Shown here piece after piece: positions 8,305 to 16,454 of a DNA stretch of 39,030 nt (position 1 is its first letter; each line of letters opens with the position of its first letter). The DNA is taken from NCBI GenBank assembly GCA_024695935.1, contig JAILHH010000032.1:1-39030 (forward strand), written 5' to 3'. Origin of the DNA: Acetatifactor sp. (GTDB taxonomy: Bacteria > Bacillota > Clostridia > Lachnospirales > Lachnospiraceae). The translations under genes were made by a program, and so were the position numbers. Below the pieces are notes generated by a model. The model was given only the letters and a program-made list of their open reading frames with translations. It was not told the origin of the DNA and did not search any database.

Positions 8305-9293
8305 TATTTTCTACCGTCCTTCATTTCCAATATTCCTTTATAAATTCCCACGGCGATCTTTTCTAAGTATGCATCCTGCTGCAAAAGCTCCGCCTCGTCG
8401 GAATTTGACAAAAATCCCACGCCGATTCCCGCCGCAGGGATCTCAACTTTTTTTAATATATCCCCTTCCTCCGCCGCATTTAAGTTAAGGGCTCTGTTGC
8501 TGCATTCAACAGCCACATTTCTGGTCACGGCATCTGCCAGATCCACATTTGAAAAATATGGTATAAAAAAGCTTTCGTTATAAAAGCCCACCATCCCATA
8601 CTTTCCGGTATCGGGATCCGCCAAAGTCCTGATGTCCACAAAGGCATCCGCCCCTGTCCCATTTATAAGCTCCAGGATCCTGTCATCCGTTGCATTTTCG
8701 CCGTCCGCATCGGGGCAATAAATCCTGATACTTTCATCCTTTGAAATGGCCAAAAGCTTCTTTTCAACATTTGCCGCCACCTCACCGTCTCCTGCGCAGA
8801 CCAGCACAAAATCAAACATATCATGGGGTGCCCCGTACCTTAATAACATCCTGTCATCCTCTAAGGACGTCTCCACCTCAAACACATCACCGGTGTACAG
8901 GGTATAGATCAGCGCTTCGTCAGTGACTTTATAATAAGCATCGGATATTCCGGAGAGATCTCCGGTGATCCGCTTTTCCTCCATGCTTTCCCCATTCATT
9001 CCCTTTACATAGATCAGGATCGTCTTTTCAAAATAGTGATTCTCTATTGTGACATTTTCTGCTTTCACACCTTTAAAAAGAGGAATGTATATCTCATTAT
9101 CCATGTTAGGATCTGTGGACAGACGCATGTCATGCTTTTCAAGCTCTTCCGCAGCCGTTTCGGAGATTGAATTGGGTGCGGTCTCTGCGATCACCACGGT
9201 TTTTCTGGATGCAACCACGACCGATAAAACAAAAGTCGGAATCCCCAGCGCCACCCACAGGATAAAGGTGTAGATCAGATTTTTCCTTTCCAT
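8304..9293 (-). CDS. Membrane-anchored Amidase_3-like protein lacking catalytic residues
   Basis: This is a 329-residue protein with one N-terminal membrane helix (about 7-27), an AMIN-like beta-rich region (about 65-155) and a C-terminal region (about 160-325) that tracks the N-acetylmuramoyl-L-alanine amidase fold, ending in the hallmark VGFLSN-x-x-E-x-x-LL. The residues that bind zinc and catalyse in that family appear changed. The position of His in DPGHGG is Asp169, His of SIHAN is Arg222, and Glu before VGFLSN is Gly291. A structural, regulatory or cell-wall-binding role is therefore more likely than hydrolysis (inference). It is placed tightly between the RNA methyltransferase and rdgB. 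Confidence 0.65.
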   Translation of the reverse strand: MERKNLIYTFILWVALGIPTFVLSVVVASRKTVVIAETAPNSISETAAEELEKHDMRLSTDPNMDNEIYIPLFKGVKAENVTIENHYFEKTILIYVKGMNGESMEEKRITGDLSGISDAYYKVTDEALIYTLYTGDVFEVETSLEDDRMLLRYGAPHDMFDFVLVCAGDGEVAANVEKKLLAISKDESIRIYCPDADGENATDDRILELINGTGADAFVDIRTLADPDTGKYGMVGFYNESFFIPYFSNVDLADAVTRNVAVECSNRALNLNAAEEGDILKKVEIPAAGIGVGFLSNSDEAELLQQDAYLEKIAVGIYKGILEMKDGRK

Positions 9294-10457
9294 TTACACT
9301 TGCTCCCGTACATTGTTTTTCTTTGGCGGCTTTGGACCCATAAACTGATAATAATAGGTCTTCATCATACCGTTATATATCTTTCGGTTTTTATCGGCTT
9401 TCCTGCCTATAAATTCCTCAGCCTTGTCAAAGGCAGTTATGACATACATGCTCCAGCTGTCCAGGCCCTTATATCTCTCACCCAGAGTCCTGTACAGTGC
9501 GGGCATCTCGCTTTTTTCATTTAATCTCTCTCCGTAAGGAGGGTTGGTGATGATAAATCCGTATTTTTTCGGATGGCTCAGATCGGCCACGTCACGTCTC
9601 TGGAAATGTATCAGTTTATCAACGCCCGCAAGCGCTGCATTTTCTCTTGCAATGGATACCATCTCATCGTCCAGGTCATACCCCTGAATATCGGTATCGA
9701 TGTTTAAATCCATCTCATCCCTTGCTTCGTCCACCGTATCATACCAGATCTTTTTGCCCACGATATGTTCCCAGTTCATGGCTGTAAAATCCCTGTTCAT
9801 TCCGGGAGCAATATTGGCCGCCATCATTGCGGCCTCGATGGGTATGGTACCGCTTCCGCAAAAAGGATCCACCAATATCCTGTCCCTGTTCCAGGGTGTC
9901 AGCATTATCAAAGATGCCGCCAGATTTTCGGCAATGGGCGCCTTGGCCGTAAGTTTTCTGTATCCTCTTTTATGGAGGCTTACTCCCGTTGTATCAAGTC
10001 CAACGGTCACTTCGTCCTTTAGCAAAAATACCCTGATAGGAAAGCTCTCCCCATCCTCCGTAAACCAGCTGATATTGTAGATACTCTTTAGCCTGTCCAC
10101 CATGGCCTTTTTCATGATGGACTGAATATCTGAGGGGCTGAACAATTTACTCTTTACACTGGCAGCCTTTGCCACCCAGAATTTTCCGTCAACAGGGATA
10201 TAATCCTCCCAGTTAAGGGCTTTTGTGCCTTCAAACAGATCATCAAAGGTTTCCGCATGAAAGCTTCCGATCTTTATCAGGATCCTCTCCGCTGTCCTCG
10301 AAAAGACATTTACTCTGCACAGGGCTTCTTCATCGCCTAAAAATGTCACTCTCCCGTCAGTAACCTCGGAAATGTCATATCCCAGATCTATTATCTCTTT
10401 TTTAAGCACCGACTCCATTCCGAAATGGCATGGTGCGATAAGTTCGTATTTTCTCAT
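9294..10457 (-). CDS. THUMP-domain class I RNA methyltransferase (RlmL/YpsC family)
   Basis: This is a 387-residue putative 23S rRNA (guanine-N2)-methyltransferase. The N-terminal ferredoxin-like and THUMP part (about 1-155) is followed by a Rossmann methyltransferase domain. That domain carries LVDPFCGSGTIPIEAAMMA (SAM-binding motif I), IQGYDLDDEMV, and the catalytic NPPYGERL (N-P-P-Y for exocyclic amino groups). It corresponds to the first half of E. coli RlmKL and to B. subtilis YpsC. It heads the minus-strand set and its stop abuts the next start. Confidence 0.93.
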   Translation of the reverse strand: MRKYELIAPCHFGMESVLKKEIIDLGYDISEVTDGRVTFLGDEEALCRVNVFSRTAERILIKIGSFHAETFDDLFEGTKALNWEDYIPVDGKFWVAKAASVKSKLFSPSDIQSIMKKAMVDRLKSIYNISWFTEDGESFPIRVFLLKDEVTVGLDTTGVSLHKRGYRKLTAKAPIAENLAASLIMLTPWNRDRILVDPFCGSGTIPIEAAMMAANIAPGMNRDFTAMNWEHIVGKKIWYDTVDEARDEMDLNIDTDIQGYDLDDEMVSIARENAALAGVDKLIHFQRRDVADLSHPKKYGFIITNPPYGERLNEKSEMPALYRTLGERYKGLDSWSMYVITAFDKAEEFIGRKADKNRKIYNGMMKTYYYQFMGPKPPKKNNVREQV

Positions 10458-10714
10458 ATATATAATACCTTTACATATTCCTGTTAATACAGGGTTTAAT
10501 GCGATCCCGTATTGAACTCATAAACAAACAGCTCTTACCCAAAAACTGTTTTTAATAACTAATTATATCTTAGATCTGCCTAAAAATAAAGTCTTTTGCA
10601 TTTATCAGGCATCATTTGCCCTTTGTCTTAGTCCGGTACTTTCAGCACATATGTTCATTTAAATTGCACAAAATTTAATATTGATTTTTGTTAGGACTTT
10701 GGTACCACTGTCAG

Positions 10715-10743
10715 TTGACTTATTAGTTCATAAGTACTATACT
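10715..10743 (+). promoter_or_regulatory. Orphan sigma-A-like promoter
   Basis: TTGACT (10715-10720), a 17-bp spacer and TATACT (10738-10743) on the plus strand, near consensus. No plus-strand ORF follows for over 11 kb, only hairpins. A short non-coding transcript starting near 10750 is the simplest explanation. Confidence 0.5.
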
Positions 10744-10815
10744 GTCATCATAAAGAAAAGCTCTTCATCGTTTTTCTTTAGACCCTTATATATTAATTAT
10801 TTATACTCCCCTCAT

Positions 10816-10847
10816 TAATAGCCATCAGTTCCCCCTGATGGCTATTA
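10816..10847. repeat. Perfect 13-bp hairpin
   Basis: TAATAGCCATCAG and CTGATGGCTATTA flank a 6-nt loop (TTCCCC) with no mismatch. Little T-run follows on either strand, so it is more like a structured RNA element than a standard terminator. Confidence 0.6.
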
Positions 10848-10897
10848 TACTAAAAGAGACAATTCCGAATTTTTGATTTTGAATTCTCCTAGATATA

Positions 10898-10938
10898 GTA
10901 AAAGAAGCTCTGCAGTTTATCCGCAGGGCTTCTTTTAC
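10898..10938 (-). terminator. Terminator of the HAAS-domain gene (long hairpin)
   Basis: GTAAAAGAAGCTCTGC (10898-10913) pairs with GCAGGGCTTCTTTTAC (10923-10938), 16 bp with one G-T pair and a 9-nt loop. The 3' arm on the minus strand ends CTTCTTTTAC, giving a T-rich stop. It lies 20 bp after the DUF1700 stop and could also end a plus-strand transcript from 10750. Confidence 0.75.
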
Positions 10939-10957
10939 ATTTATACAGATATGTTTT

Positions 10958-11467
10958 CTACGACAACCATTGGCAAAAAAGTTTGATACAGAAATATACC
11001 AGTATCACCGGTATCATTATAGGCAGCAGAAACGAAAAGATCCTTATTACCACAGCAAATATAAATACAGCAACCATCACCTTCACGGTGGTCCTGATCC
11101 ATGCCGGGAGTGCCATGAATCTTTCGAATGCTTTTAACAGGAAGGGTCTCTCTCCCACTCTGCCTGCATTTTTGTATGAGGCGCCGTCATAAAAACCGCC
11201 GGAATTCTCACGGTATGAATCATTTTCATAAAACGATCCGGCATTTGAGTGTTCCTCATTTCCCATTGAACCTGCAGCACTGACAATGGATCTGGATATG
11301 AGCCTCGGATCCCCGAGTTCCCTTAACACATCATCCTCACTTCTGCCGGAGCGCATCTGCATATTGATATAATCTTCGTAATATCTCACATTGCTTTGAA
11401 CAGAAGCACTGTCAAGTTCCCTGCTTAAGTCGCTATGAAGTTGTGATAAAAAATCCTGTTTACTCAT
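10958..11467 (-). CDS. HAAS-domain (DUF1700) membrane protein
   Basis: This is a 169-residue protein. The N-terminal HAAS domain (about 1-70) shows the typical KQDFLSQLHSDL start, YYEDYI and the DVLRELGDPRLIS motif. A Gly/Asn/Tyr-rich low-complexity linker and one or two C-terminal membrane helices (about 125-165) follow. HAAS proteins usually sit beside PadR-type regulators and act as membrane partners, but no PadR gene is adjacent here. The ATG at 11467 is preferred over the one at 11476 because AAAGGAG is too close to the latter. Confidence 0.82.
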   Translation of the reverse strand: MSKQDFLSQLHSDLSRELDSASVQSNVRYYEDYINMQMRSGRSEDDVLRELGDPRLISRSIVSAAGSMGNEEHSNAGSFYENDSYRENSGGFYDGASYKNAGRVGERPFLLKAFERFMALPAWIRTTVKVMVAVFIFAVVIRIFSFLLPIMIPVILVYFCIKLFCQWLS

Positions 11468-11569
11468 AGTGCACATAACTCCTTTGACTTTCGTCTTGAG
11501 TTATTTTAACACTGTCAATATACAGGGGTAAATATTGCAAACTTAAAGGTTTTCTAAACATTTTATAAA

Positions 11570-13273
11570 CTACAGACTTTTCTCGTCAATGTCCCTCACC
11601 GGACGGGTTTCCCTGTAATATGCTTCAAGTCTCTCTCGACTTAATTCATACACGGGCTTAAACTGAATATCAAAATGGGGACCCATCTTTTCTTCCATAA
11701 TGGCGTCCGCCTCGGAGAAATCCATTGCCGCTTTATAGCAGCGCTCAGTCACCAGAGCATCATATACATCCGCAACCGCCATAAGCCTTGCCTCGATAGG
11801 TATCTCCTCACCCTTTAACCCTTTAGGATAACCGGTGCCGTCCCACCTCTCGTGGTGATAATGAGCTATATTTAATGCCACTTCCAGGAAGTTCTCATCC
11901 TCCAAACCGGAGAACATTTCGGTGATAAACTCCACACTCTTCTCCGGATGCTTTTTCATCTGAGCGAATTCTTCATCTGTCAGATATCCGACTTTTTTGA
12001 GAACACTGTCATCTACGACGATCTTTCCAAGATCGTGCATGGGAGCCGCTTTTATGATATTGTCACAGAACTCCTCTGACCAGTCAAAAAGATTCTCCTG
12101 CCTGATGGTCTCGATCAGGATCCTCACCACATCACTGGTTCTCTTAACATGACCGCCTGTCAGATAATCACGGTTTTCCACGATATTGGCCATACCGATG
12201 ACCATTTTATGCTGAAGTAAATCCTGCTTGTTGACCCTGTCCTCAAGTTCCTTGTTATATTTTGACAAGAGATCTACATAATTGTGCTTTGAAGTCTCAT
12301 CTGCCAGCTCCACCAGATATCCCTTTGCTTTATCGTTGTACCAGATCCTGTCCACCGTCACTTCATAATATTTTCCACCATTATAATATCCTGTGGAAAA
12401 CAGTGCATTGTTGGAATACTCATCGATCCAGTCCACAAAGAAATCCAGCATGTCGCCTCTCTGGATCCTTGAATCCACGCGACACTTTTCGATCCCCGGG
12501 ATAATATCGTATGCCACGGTATTACTTCCCAGATACCTGTAGGTATTGTCAAACATAACAAAGGCATAATTGTCTTTTTTCAAAAGGGATTCGGTGATAT
12601 TGTCCTCCACGTTGTAGAGGCCGAGACGCCTGTTCAGATACAAAAACAGGATTCCGTCGATGACATAAACTCCGGGCATAAACTCAAAATCGGGAGCCAC
12701 ATTCCTTCCTATCACAAAGACCGAAATAGTGACCACTTCCATGGCAAGGAGCACCCTGACGTTTTTTCTGGAGACCGTACTCTTTAACAGATATGTATAG
12801 ACCAAAAGAGTCACGGCAGAAATGATATAACCAAAGAGCAGTATATAAAAGAATTTATATCCCGGTCCGTGCTGATTAAAAACAGTGGACACGCCGTATG
12901 CACTGCCGAATTCTACTTTGCTGTAATAGAAATCATCGTAGCCGGTCCTGAGCACCAGGATATATACGAACATACAATAGGAATAAAGGAAAAATCTGAC
13001 CCATTTACCCACTCTGTAATTACAGACATAGCAAATGGTAAAAAACATGATGGGCGTCGCAAAACACCCTCCGATATAGGCAGCCTTGTTAGCCGCAAGA
13101 GCCTGTTCGAGATTGGTACTTAAAGCCACACCCAAATATCCGCAGTTGGCCAAAAAGAACGCAAAATGAATAAAGGAGAAATAATAATTCATTCTCCTGG
13201 TCCGCATATCTAAAATGGAAGCGGTGAGAAGTACACCTGATAAAATAACTGAGAGCAAAAAATAATTTATCAT
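11570..13273 (-). CDS. HD-GYP c-di-GMP phosphodiesterase with 7TM sensor
   Basis: This is a 567-residue protein. Residues about 1-215 form seven membrane helices resembling the histidine-kinase N-terminal 7TM sensor domain. About 220-330 looks PAS-like, and the rest is an HD-GYP domain. The metal motif HDLGK (about 413), HPEKS, and HYHHERWDGTGYPKGLKGEEIP (GYP at about 482) are intact, followed by AVADVYDAL. Such enzymes hydrolyse cyclic di-GMP. The ATG at 13273 follows GAGG. It sits about 110 bp downstream of a GGDEF cyclase gene in the same direction, so synthesis and breakdown of the messenger are encoded side by side. Confidence 0.94.
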   Translation of the reverse strand: MINYFLLSVILSGVLLTASILDMRTRRMNYYFSFIHFAFFLANCGYLGVALSTNLEQALAANKAAYIGGCFATPIMFFTICYVCNYRVGKWVRFFLYSYCMFVYILVLRTGYDDFYYSKVEFGSAYGVSTVFNQHGPGYKFFYILLFGYIISAVTLLVYTYLLKSTVSRKNVRVLLAMEVVTISVFVIGRNVAPDFEFMPGVYVIDGILFLYLNRRLGLYNVEDNITESLLKKDNYAFVMFDNTYRYLGSNTVAYDIIPGIEKCRVDSRIQRGDMLDFFVDWIDEYSNNALFSTGYYNGGKYYEVTVDRIWYNDKAKGYLVELADETSKHNYVDLLSKYNKELEDRVNKQDLLQHKMVIGMANIVENRDYLTGGHVKRTSDVVRILIETIRQENLFDWSEEFCDNIIKAAPMHDLGKIVVDDSVLKKVGYLTDEEFAQMKKHPEKSVEFITEMFSGLEDENFLEVALNIAHYHHERWDGTGYPKGLKGEEIPIEARLMAVADVYDALVTERCYKAAMDFSEADAIMEEKMGPHFDIQFKPVYELSRERLEAYYRETRPVRDIDEKSL

Positions 13274-13381
13274 CAAAACCTCAAAGTCCTTAATCCTGTT
13301 ATTAAAAAAATTCCCCTCAGTTAATTATAATACATCTTAATTATCAAATTGTGTGAGAAAAATAACACAAATGAAACAATT

Positions 13382-14461
13382 TTACAGGCAAATCCTGTTC
13401 TTGCCCGCAGCCTTTGCCTTGTACAGCTGTTCATCCGCAAGTCTGATCCATCTGTCCTTCTGAAGACCGGGTCTGTAGGCCACGAGTCCGCCGCTGAACG
13501 AGAAATTTCTGTCGGGAGCAAACGGGAATTTAAGTTCATTTACCTGACTTAAAAGTTCCTCCGAGTATGCCTTTGCCTCCTCAAGAGGGCAATCCCAGAA
13601 TACCAGCACCATTTCCTCGCCGCCGTATCTGAAGGGCATCGCATTGATACCGGAAATGGCTAACATTTTGTTCGCGATGGAAACCAGTATCTTGTCACCG
13701 AACTGATGACCGTACATGTCATTTACCTGCTTAAAATTATCTATATCGATCATAAGAAGAGACATTGGAGCACCGTCATATTTTGCGATGACCCTGTCCA
13801 GGTAATTGTCCATGGCCGCTCTGTTATAAAGTCCGGTAAGCTTGTCGATCTTTACCTCCCTCTCCAGTTTGTCCTCGTTTTGAGATGTCTTTTCGATGGC
13901 AGCCGTTTTCTCTTTGTTGAACTCACTCAGCATTATGGACATGATCCCTGCAAAAAACAGGATCAAAACAGGCACGATGGAATCTATCACAAAATCTCTG
14001 TCGACGATCTTGTTCTGAAGATATGTTGCGATCCTGACTCCGATTATGGTAAGCTCAGACACTACGGTAATACCAACGGTCAAACTTTTTTTGGGAAAAA
14101 CGGTGGACATAAATATTGCCAGCACCGGCAGGCCGTAGATAAGCTCTGCATCATAATAAGTAACCACCAGGGACATACAGATCACAAGCAAAAACAGACA
14201 AACCCATCCGTTTTTTACATTTGCCGAAAAACGTGAACTGTTATTTATATAAAGTGTGATGAAGAACATCAAAACCGTAGCTCCTGCAGGGAGCACTACT
14301 GTTCGCATGGTATCTGCGGCGGTTATCAGATACAGACCGTCTTCGTTGCTCTTTGTCATAAACAGTATGATCTCGGATATTATACTTAAAAATCCGAATA
14401 TCGAGCAGAACAGGAAAACCTTATTTCTCCACACAGATATATTTTCAACAGTTTTTGCCAT
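13382..14461 (-). CDS. GGDEF-domain diguanylate cyclase with membrane sensor
   Basis: This is a 359-residue protein. Six hydrophobic helices fill about residues 14-180, then a short linker leads to a GGDEF domain (KIDKLTGLYNRAAMDNYLD, DIDNFKQVNDMYGHQFGD). The active-site loop reads RYGGEEMVLVF, so the signature is GGEEM with Met in place of Phe (about 280-284). The Gly-Gly-Glu-Glu core needed for GTP cyclisation is kept. The RxxD inhibitory site expected just before it is absent. It probably makes cyclic di-GMP, and the neighbouring HD-GYP protein would remove it. Confidence 0.93.
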   Translation of the reverse strand: MAKTVENISVWRNKVFLFCSIFGFLSIISEIILFMTKSNEDGLYLITAADTMRTVVLPAGATVLMFFITLYINNSSRFSANVKNGWVCLFLLVICMSLVVTYYDAELIYGLPVLAIFMSTVFPKKSLTVGITVVSELTIIGVRIATYLQNKIVDRDFVIDSIVPVLILFFAGIMSIMLSEFNKEKTAAIEKTSQNEDKLEREVKIDKLTGLYNRAAMDNYLDRVIAKYDGAPMSLLMIDIDNFKQVNDMYGHQFGDKILVSIANKMLAISGINAMPFRYGGEEMVLVFWDCPLEEAKAYSEELLSQVNELKFPFAPDRNFSFSGGLVAYRPGLQKDRWIRLADEQLYKAKAAGKNRICL

Positions 14462-14545
14462 CTTTGATCTCCATTCCCCTTAAAACAAAATCAAATTCAG
14501 TTTGGTAAACTTATTAACATTATAAAGCACATTTACTTTTCAGTC

Positions 14546-14581
14546 AAAAAAAATATCCGAACCCTTTTCAGAGTTCGGATA
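14546..14581 (-). terminator. Rho-independent terminator after tRNA-Arg
   Basis: The minus strand shows TATCCGAAC (14581-14573), a 10-nt loop and GTTCGGATA (14562-14554), followed by a T8 run (14553-14546). It is a textbook terminator 13 bp after the tRNA. Confidence 0.92.
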
Positions 14582-14593
14582 CTTGTTTTAAAG

Positions 14594-14667
14594 CGTGCGT
14601 TAGAGGATTCGAACCCCCGACCTTTTGGTCCGTAGCCAAACGCTCTATCCAGCTGAGCTAAACGCAC
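14594..14667 (-). tRNA. tRNA-Arg (anticodon ACG)
   Basis: The minus strand has acceptor stem GTGCGTT/AACGCAC with discriminator G. The anticodon stem is TTTGG/CCAAA with loop CTACGGA, giving ACG. The T-arm contains GGGGGTTCGAATCC. CCA is not encoded. Confidence 0.96.
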
Positions 14668-14700
14668 ATTTATGCTGCATTCATATCTGCAACATAAAGT

Positions 14701-14729
14701 ATTTTACATACACTACTGCCAAAAGTCAA
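14701..14729 (-). promoter_or_regulatory. Promoter of tRNA-Arg
   Basis: On the minus strand TTGACT (14729-14724), a 17-bp spacer and TAAAAT (14706-14701) lie about 35 bp upstream of the tRNA. Confidence 0.7.
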
Positions 14730-14771
14730 CACATTTTTTATAAAGTTTAAAGTATTTGATGCCGAAGTTTT

Positions 14772-16202
14772 TTAATCTTCGCTTCTGGCTACAATATTCA
14801 TGAGTTCGCTCATATTGTCAGCAATCTCCTGAACGGATTCGGCATTCCTGCGCTCGCTCTCGATGGCCTCCTGAGCAAGGGCTGAAACCTCCTCCGAAAC
14901 GCTGGAAATGGTCTGTATACTGTCGATGATCACATTATTGGCTCCGGTCAGCTCTCTTAAGTGATCCACCAGGCTCTCGGCATTTACTTTTACCTGCTCG
15001 GTATTCTCATTGATAGCTTCAAAGGATTTTAATGTTCTCTCCGTGCTCTCCTTTTCTTCGTTGATACCTGTGATCATCTCTTCCATGACGGATACAACTT
15101 CGTCGATGGATGTCTGAACTCCGCCGAGAAGAGTCTGTATCTTTTCCGTAGCCTCTTTTGTCTGATCACTCATGGCGGATACTTCCCCGGCAACCACCGC
15201 GAAACCTCTTCCGGCTTCACCGGCTCTGGCTGCTTCCACATTTGCATTAAGTGCCAGGATATTGGTCTGGAAAGCGATGTCATCGATGAATTTCACGATA
15301 TTTTTCATGTTGCGTGTGCTGTCCTTTAACTCGGAGAGCTTGTCCACGGCAACCTTGCTGACATCCACTGATCTTTCAACCTTGTCCACCAGCTCAGTCA
15401 TATCCTTGTTGCCGTCGCTCACACAGTTTACTGTCTTTTCTATAACCTCTGTGATGGCTCCTGCAGACGCGTTTACCAGTTCAGCCCTGTCCGATATGGC
15501 CTGAGTCTGTAAAAGCTGATTCTGGACCGCATCGGCGGTCTGGGAGGTACCTTTACCGACCTCCACCATCGCGATACCCGTAGCCTTTGATGACTCATTC
15601 AGATATTCAAGTCCCTTGTTGACACCGGTGATGCCTTCCTTTGTGGCTCTTGCCACTTCCAAAATATGATCGTTTTTTACTTTTATATTTTCACTGGTGA
15701 TCTTTGCGGCAAGAGGACAATAAATACATGCCAGCACCATTACGCAAAAAGTGAGCATGGCTGCTATGGCATCCATATATCCCGCAACGACACCGCTTGC
15801 CACTGTCAGAATCGTCAGTGACACTACTCCGATACCAACCCTCAGGCAATACTTCTGATCACAATATATTGATATGATCATCATCATGGGAATTATGAAA
15901 AACAGGACGTTGGCATTGTTTCCCGTAATCACTGTCACGATTGCAAAGATACCGAATCCCACCGCCACAGAATGTTTGATCATCTCTGTTGAAGGATCCT
16001 TTCTCCAAAAATATCCTCCTGCGATCAGGGGACATACCGCCGTTAAAACCTGCAGGCAAAAGAATAAAGGCTTACCGCCGTTTTGTAACATATTAACAAG
16101 AGAATAAAGAAGAATTACCATTTGAATGCTGAACTGAACGATCAGGACCGCACGATTGTTTCTGACACCGTCTTTAAGAATATTCTTTTTTTCTTCCGCC
16201 AT
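14772..16202 (-). CDS. Methyl-accepting chemotaxis protein with a polytopic membrane domain
   Basis: This is a 476-residue receptor built like the one at 5691-7184. Six hydrophobic helices in about residues 18-175 with tiny loops are followed by the signalling coiled coil. The tip is at about 320-350 ([20 protein letters not shown], then [15 protein letters not shown]). The ATG at 16202 is used because GGAG lies six bases before it; ATGs at 16205 and 16214 are too close to that site. No extracytoplasmic ligand domain is present. Confidence 0.92.
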   Translation of the reverse strand: MAEEKKNILKDGVRNNRAVLIVQFSIQMVILLYSLVNMLQNGGKPLFFCLQVLTAVCPLIAGGYFWRKDPSTEMIKHSVAVGFGIFAIVTVITGNNANVLFFIIPMMMIISIYCDQKYCLRVGIGVVSLTILTVASGVVAGYMDAIAAMLTFCVMVLACIYCPLAAKITSENIKVKNDHILEVARATKEGITGVNKGLEYLNESSKATGIAMVEVGKGTSQTADAVQNQLLQTQAISDRAELVNASAGAITEVIEKTVNCVSDGNKDMTELVDKVERSVDVSKVAVDKLSELKDSTRNMKNIVKFIDDIAFQTNILALNANVEAARAGEAGRGFAVVAGEVSAMSDQTKEATEKIQTLLGGVQTSIDEVVSVMEEMITGINEEKESTERTLKSFEAINENTEQVKVNAESLVDHLRELTGANNVIIDSIQTISSVSEEVSALAQEAIESERRNAESVQEIADNMSELMNIVARSED

Positions 16203-16377
16203 CATAATCTCCATTCATGTAAAATAATTGTTAACTGTACCTTCCCAAAATATAAAAAACCTCACTTTTAATTTTATTCTTGTGCAACAATTTGTCAAGT
16301 TTTTCGCTGAATTCTGTACATATTTACATAATTCTCTTTTTTTCTTAAAATCCTTTCCTGCTTCGATATAATATCGG

Positions 16378-16411
16378 AAAAAGGCAGAGCGAAAAATCTC
16401 ACTCTGCCTTT
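16378..16411 (-). terminator. Terminator of the GH5 gene
   Basis: AAAGGCAGAG (16380-16389) pairs with CTCTGCCTTT (16402-16411) around a 12-nt loop. The minus-strand 3' side runs into CCTTTTTCC. It lies about 45 bp beyond the stop of the GH5 gene. Confidence 0.82.
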
Positions 16412-16454
16412 AAGTAATTCAATATTTCATTATTCAGAATAATGTCCGATCACA

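Larger units (their letters stand above)
10458..10957. other. 500-bp gene-free region with a promoter and hairpins
   Basis: No plausible ORF with a ribosome site is seen on either strand. The right half holds a plus-strand sigma-A-like promoter (10715-10743), a perfect 13-bp hairpin (10816-10847) and a 16-bp hairpin that serves the neighbouring gene as terminator (10898-10938). The left half is AT-rich leader for the methyltransferase gene, with a TATAAT on the minus strand at 10567-10562 but no good -35. Confidence 0.6.
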
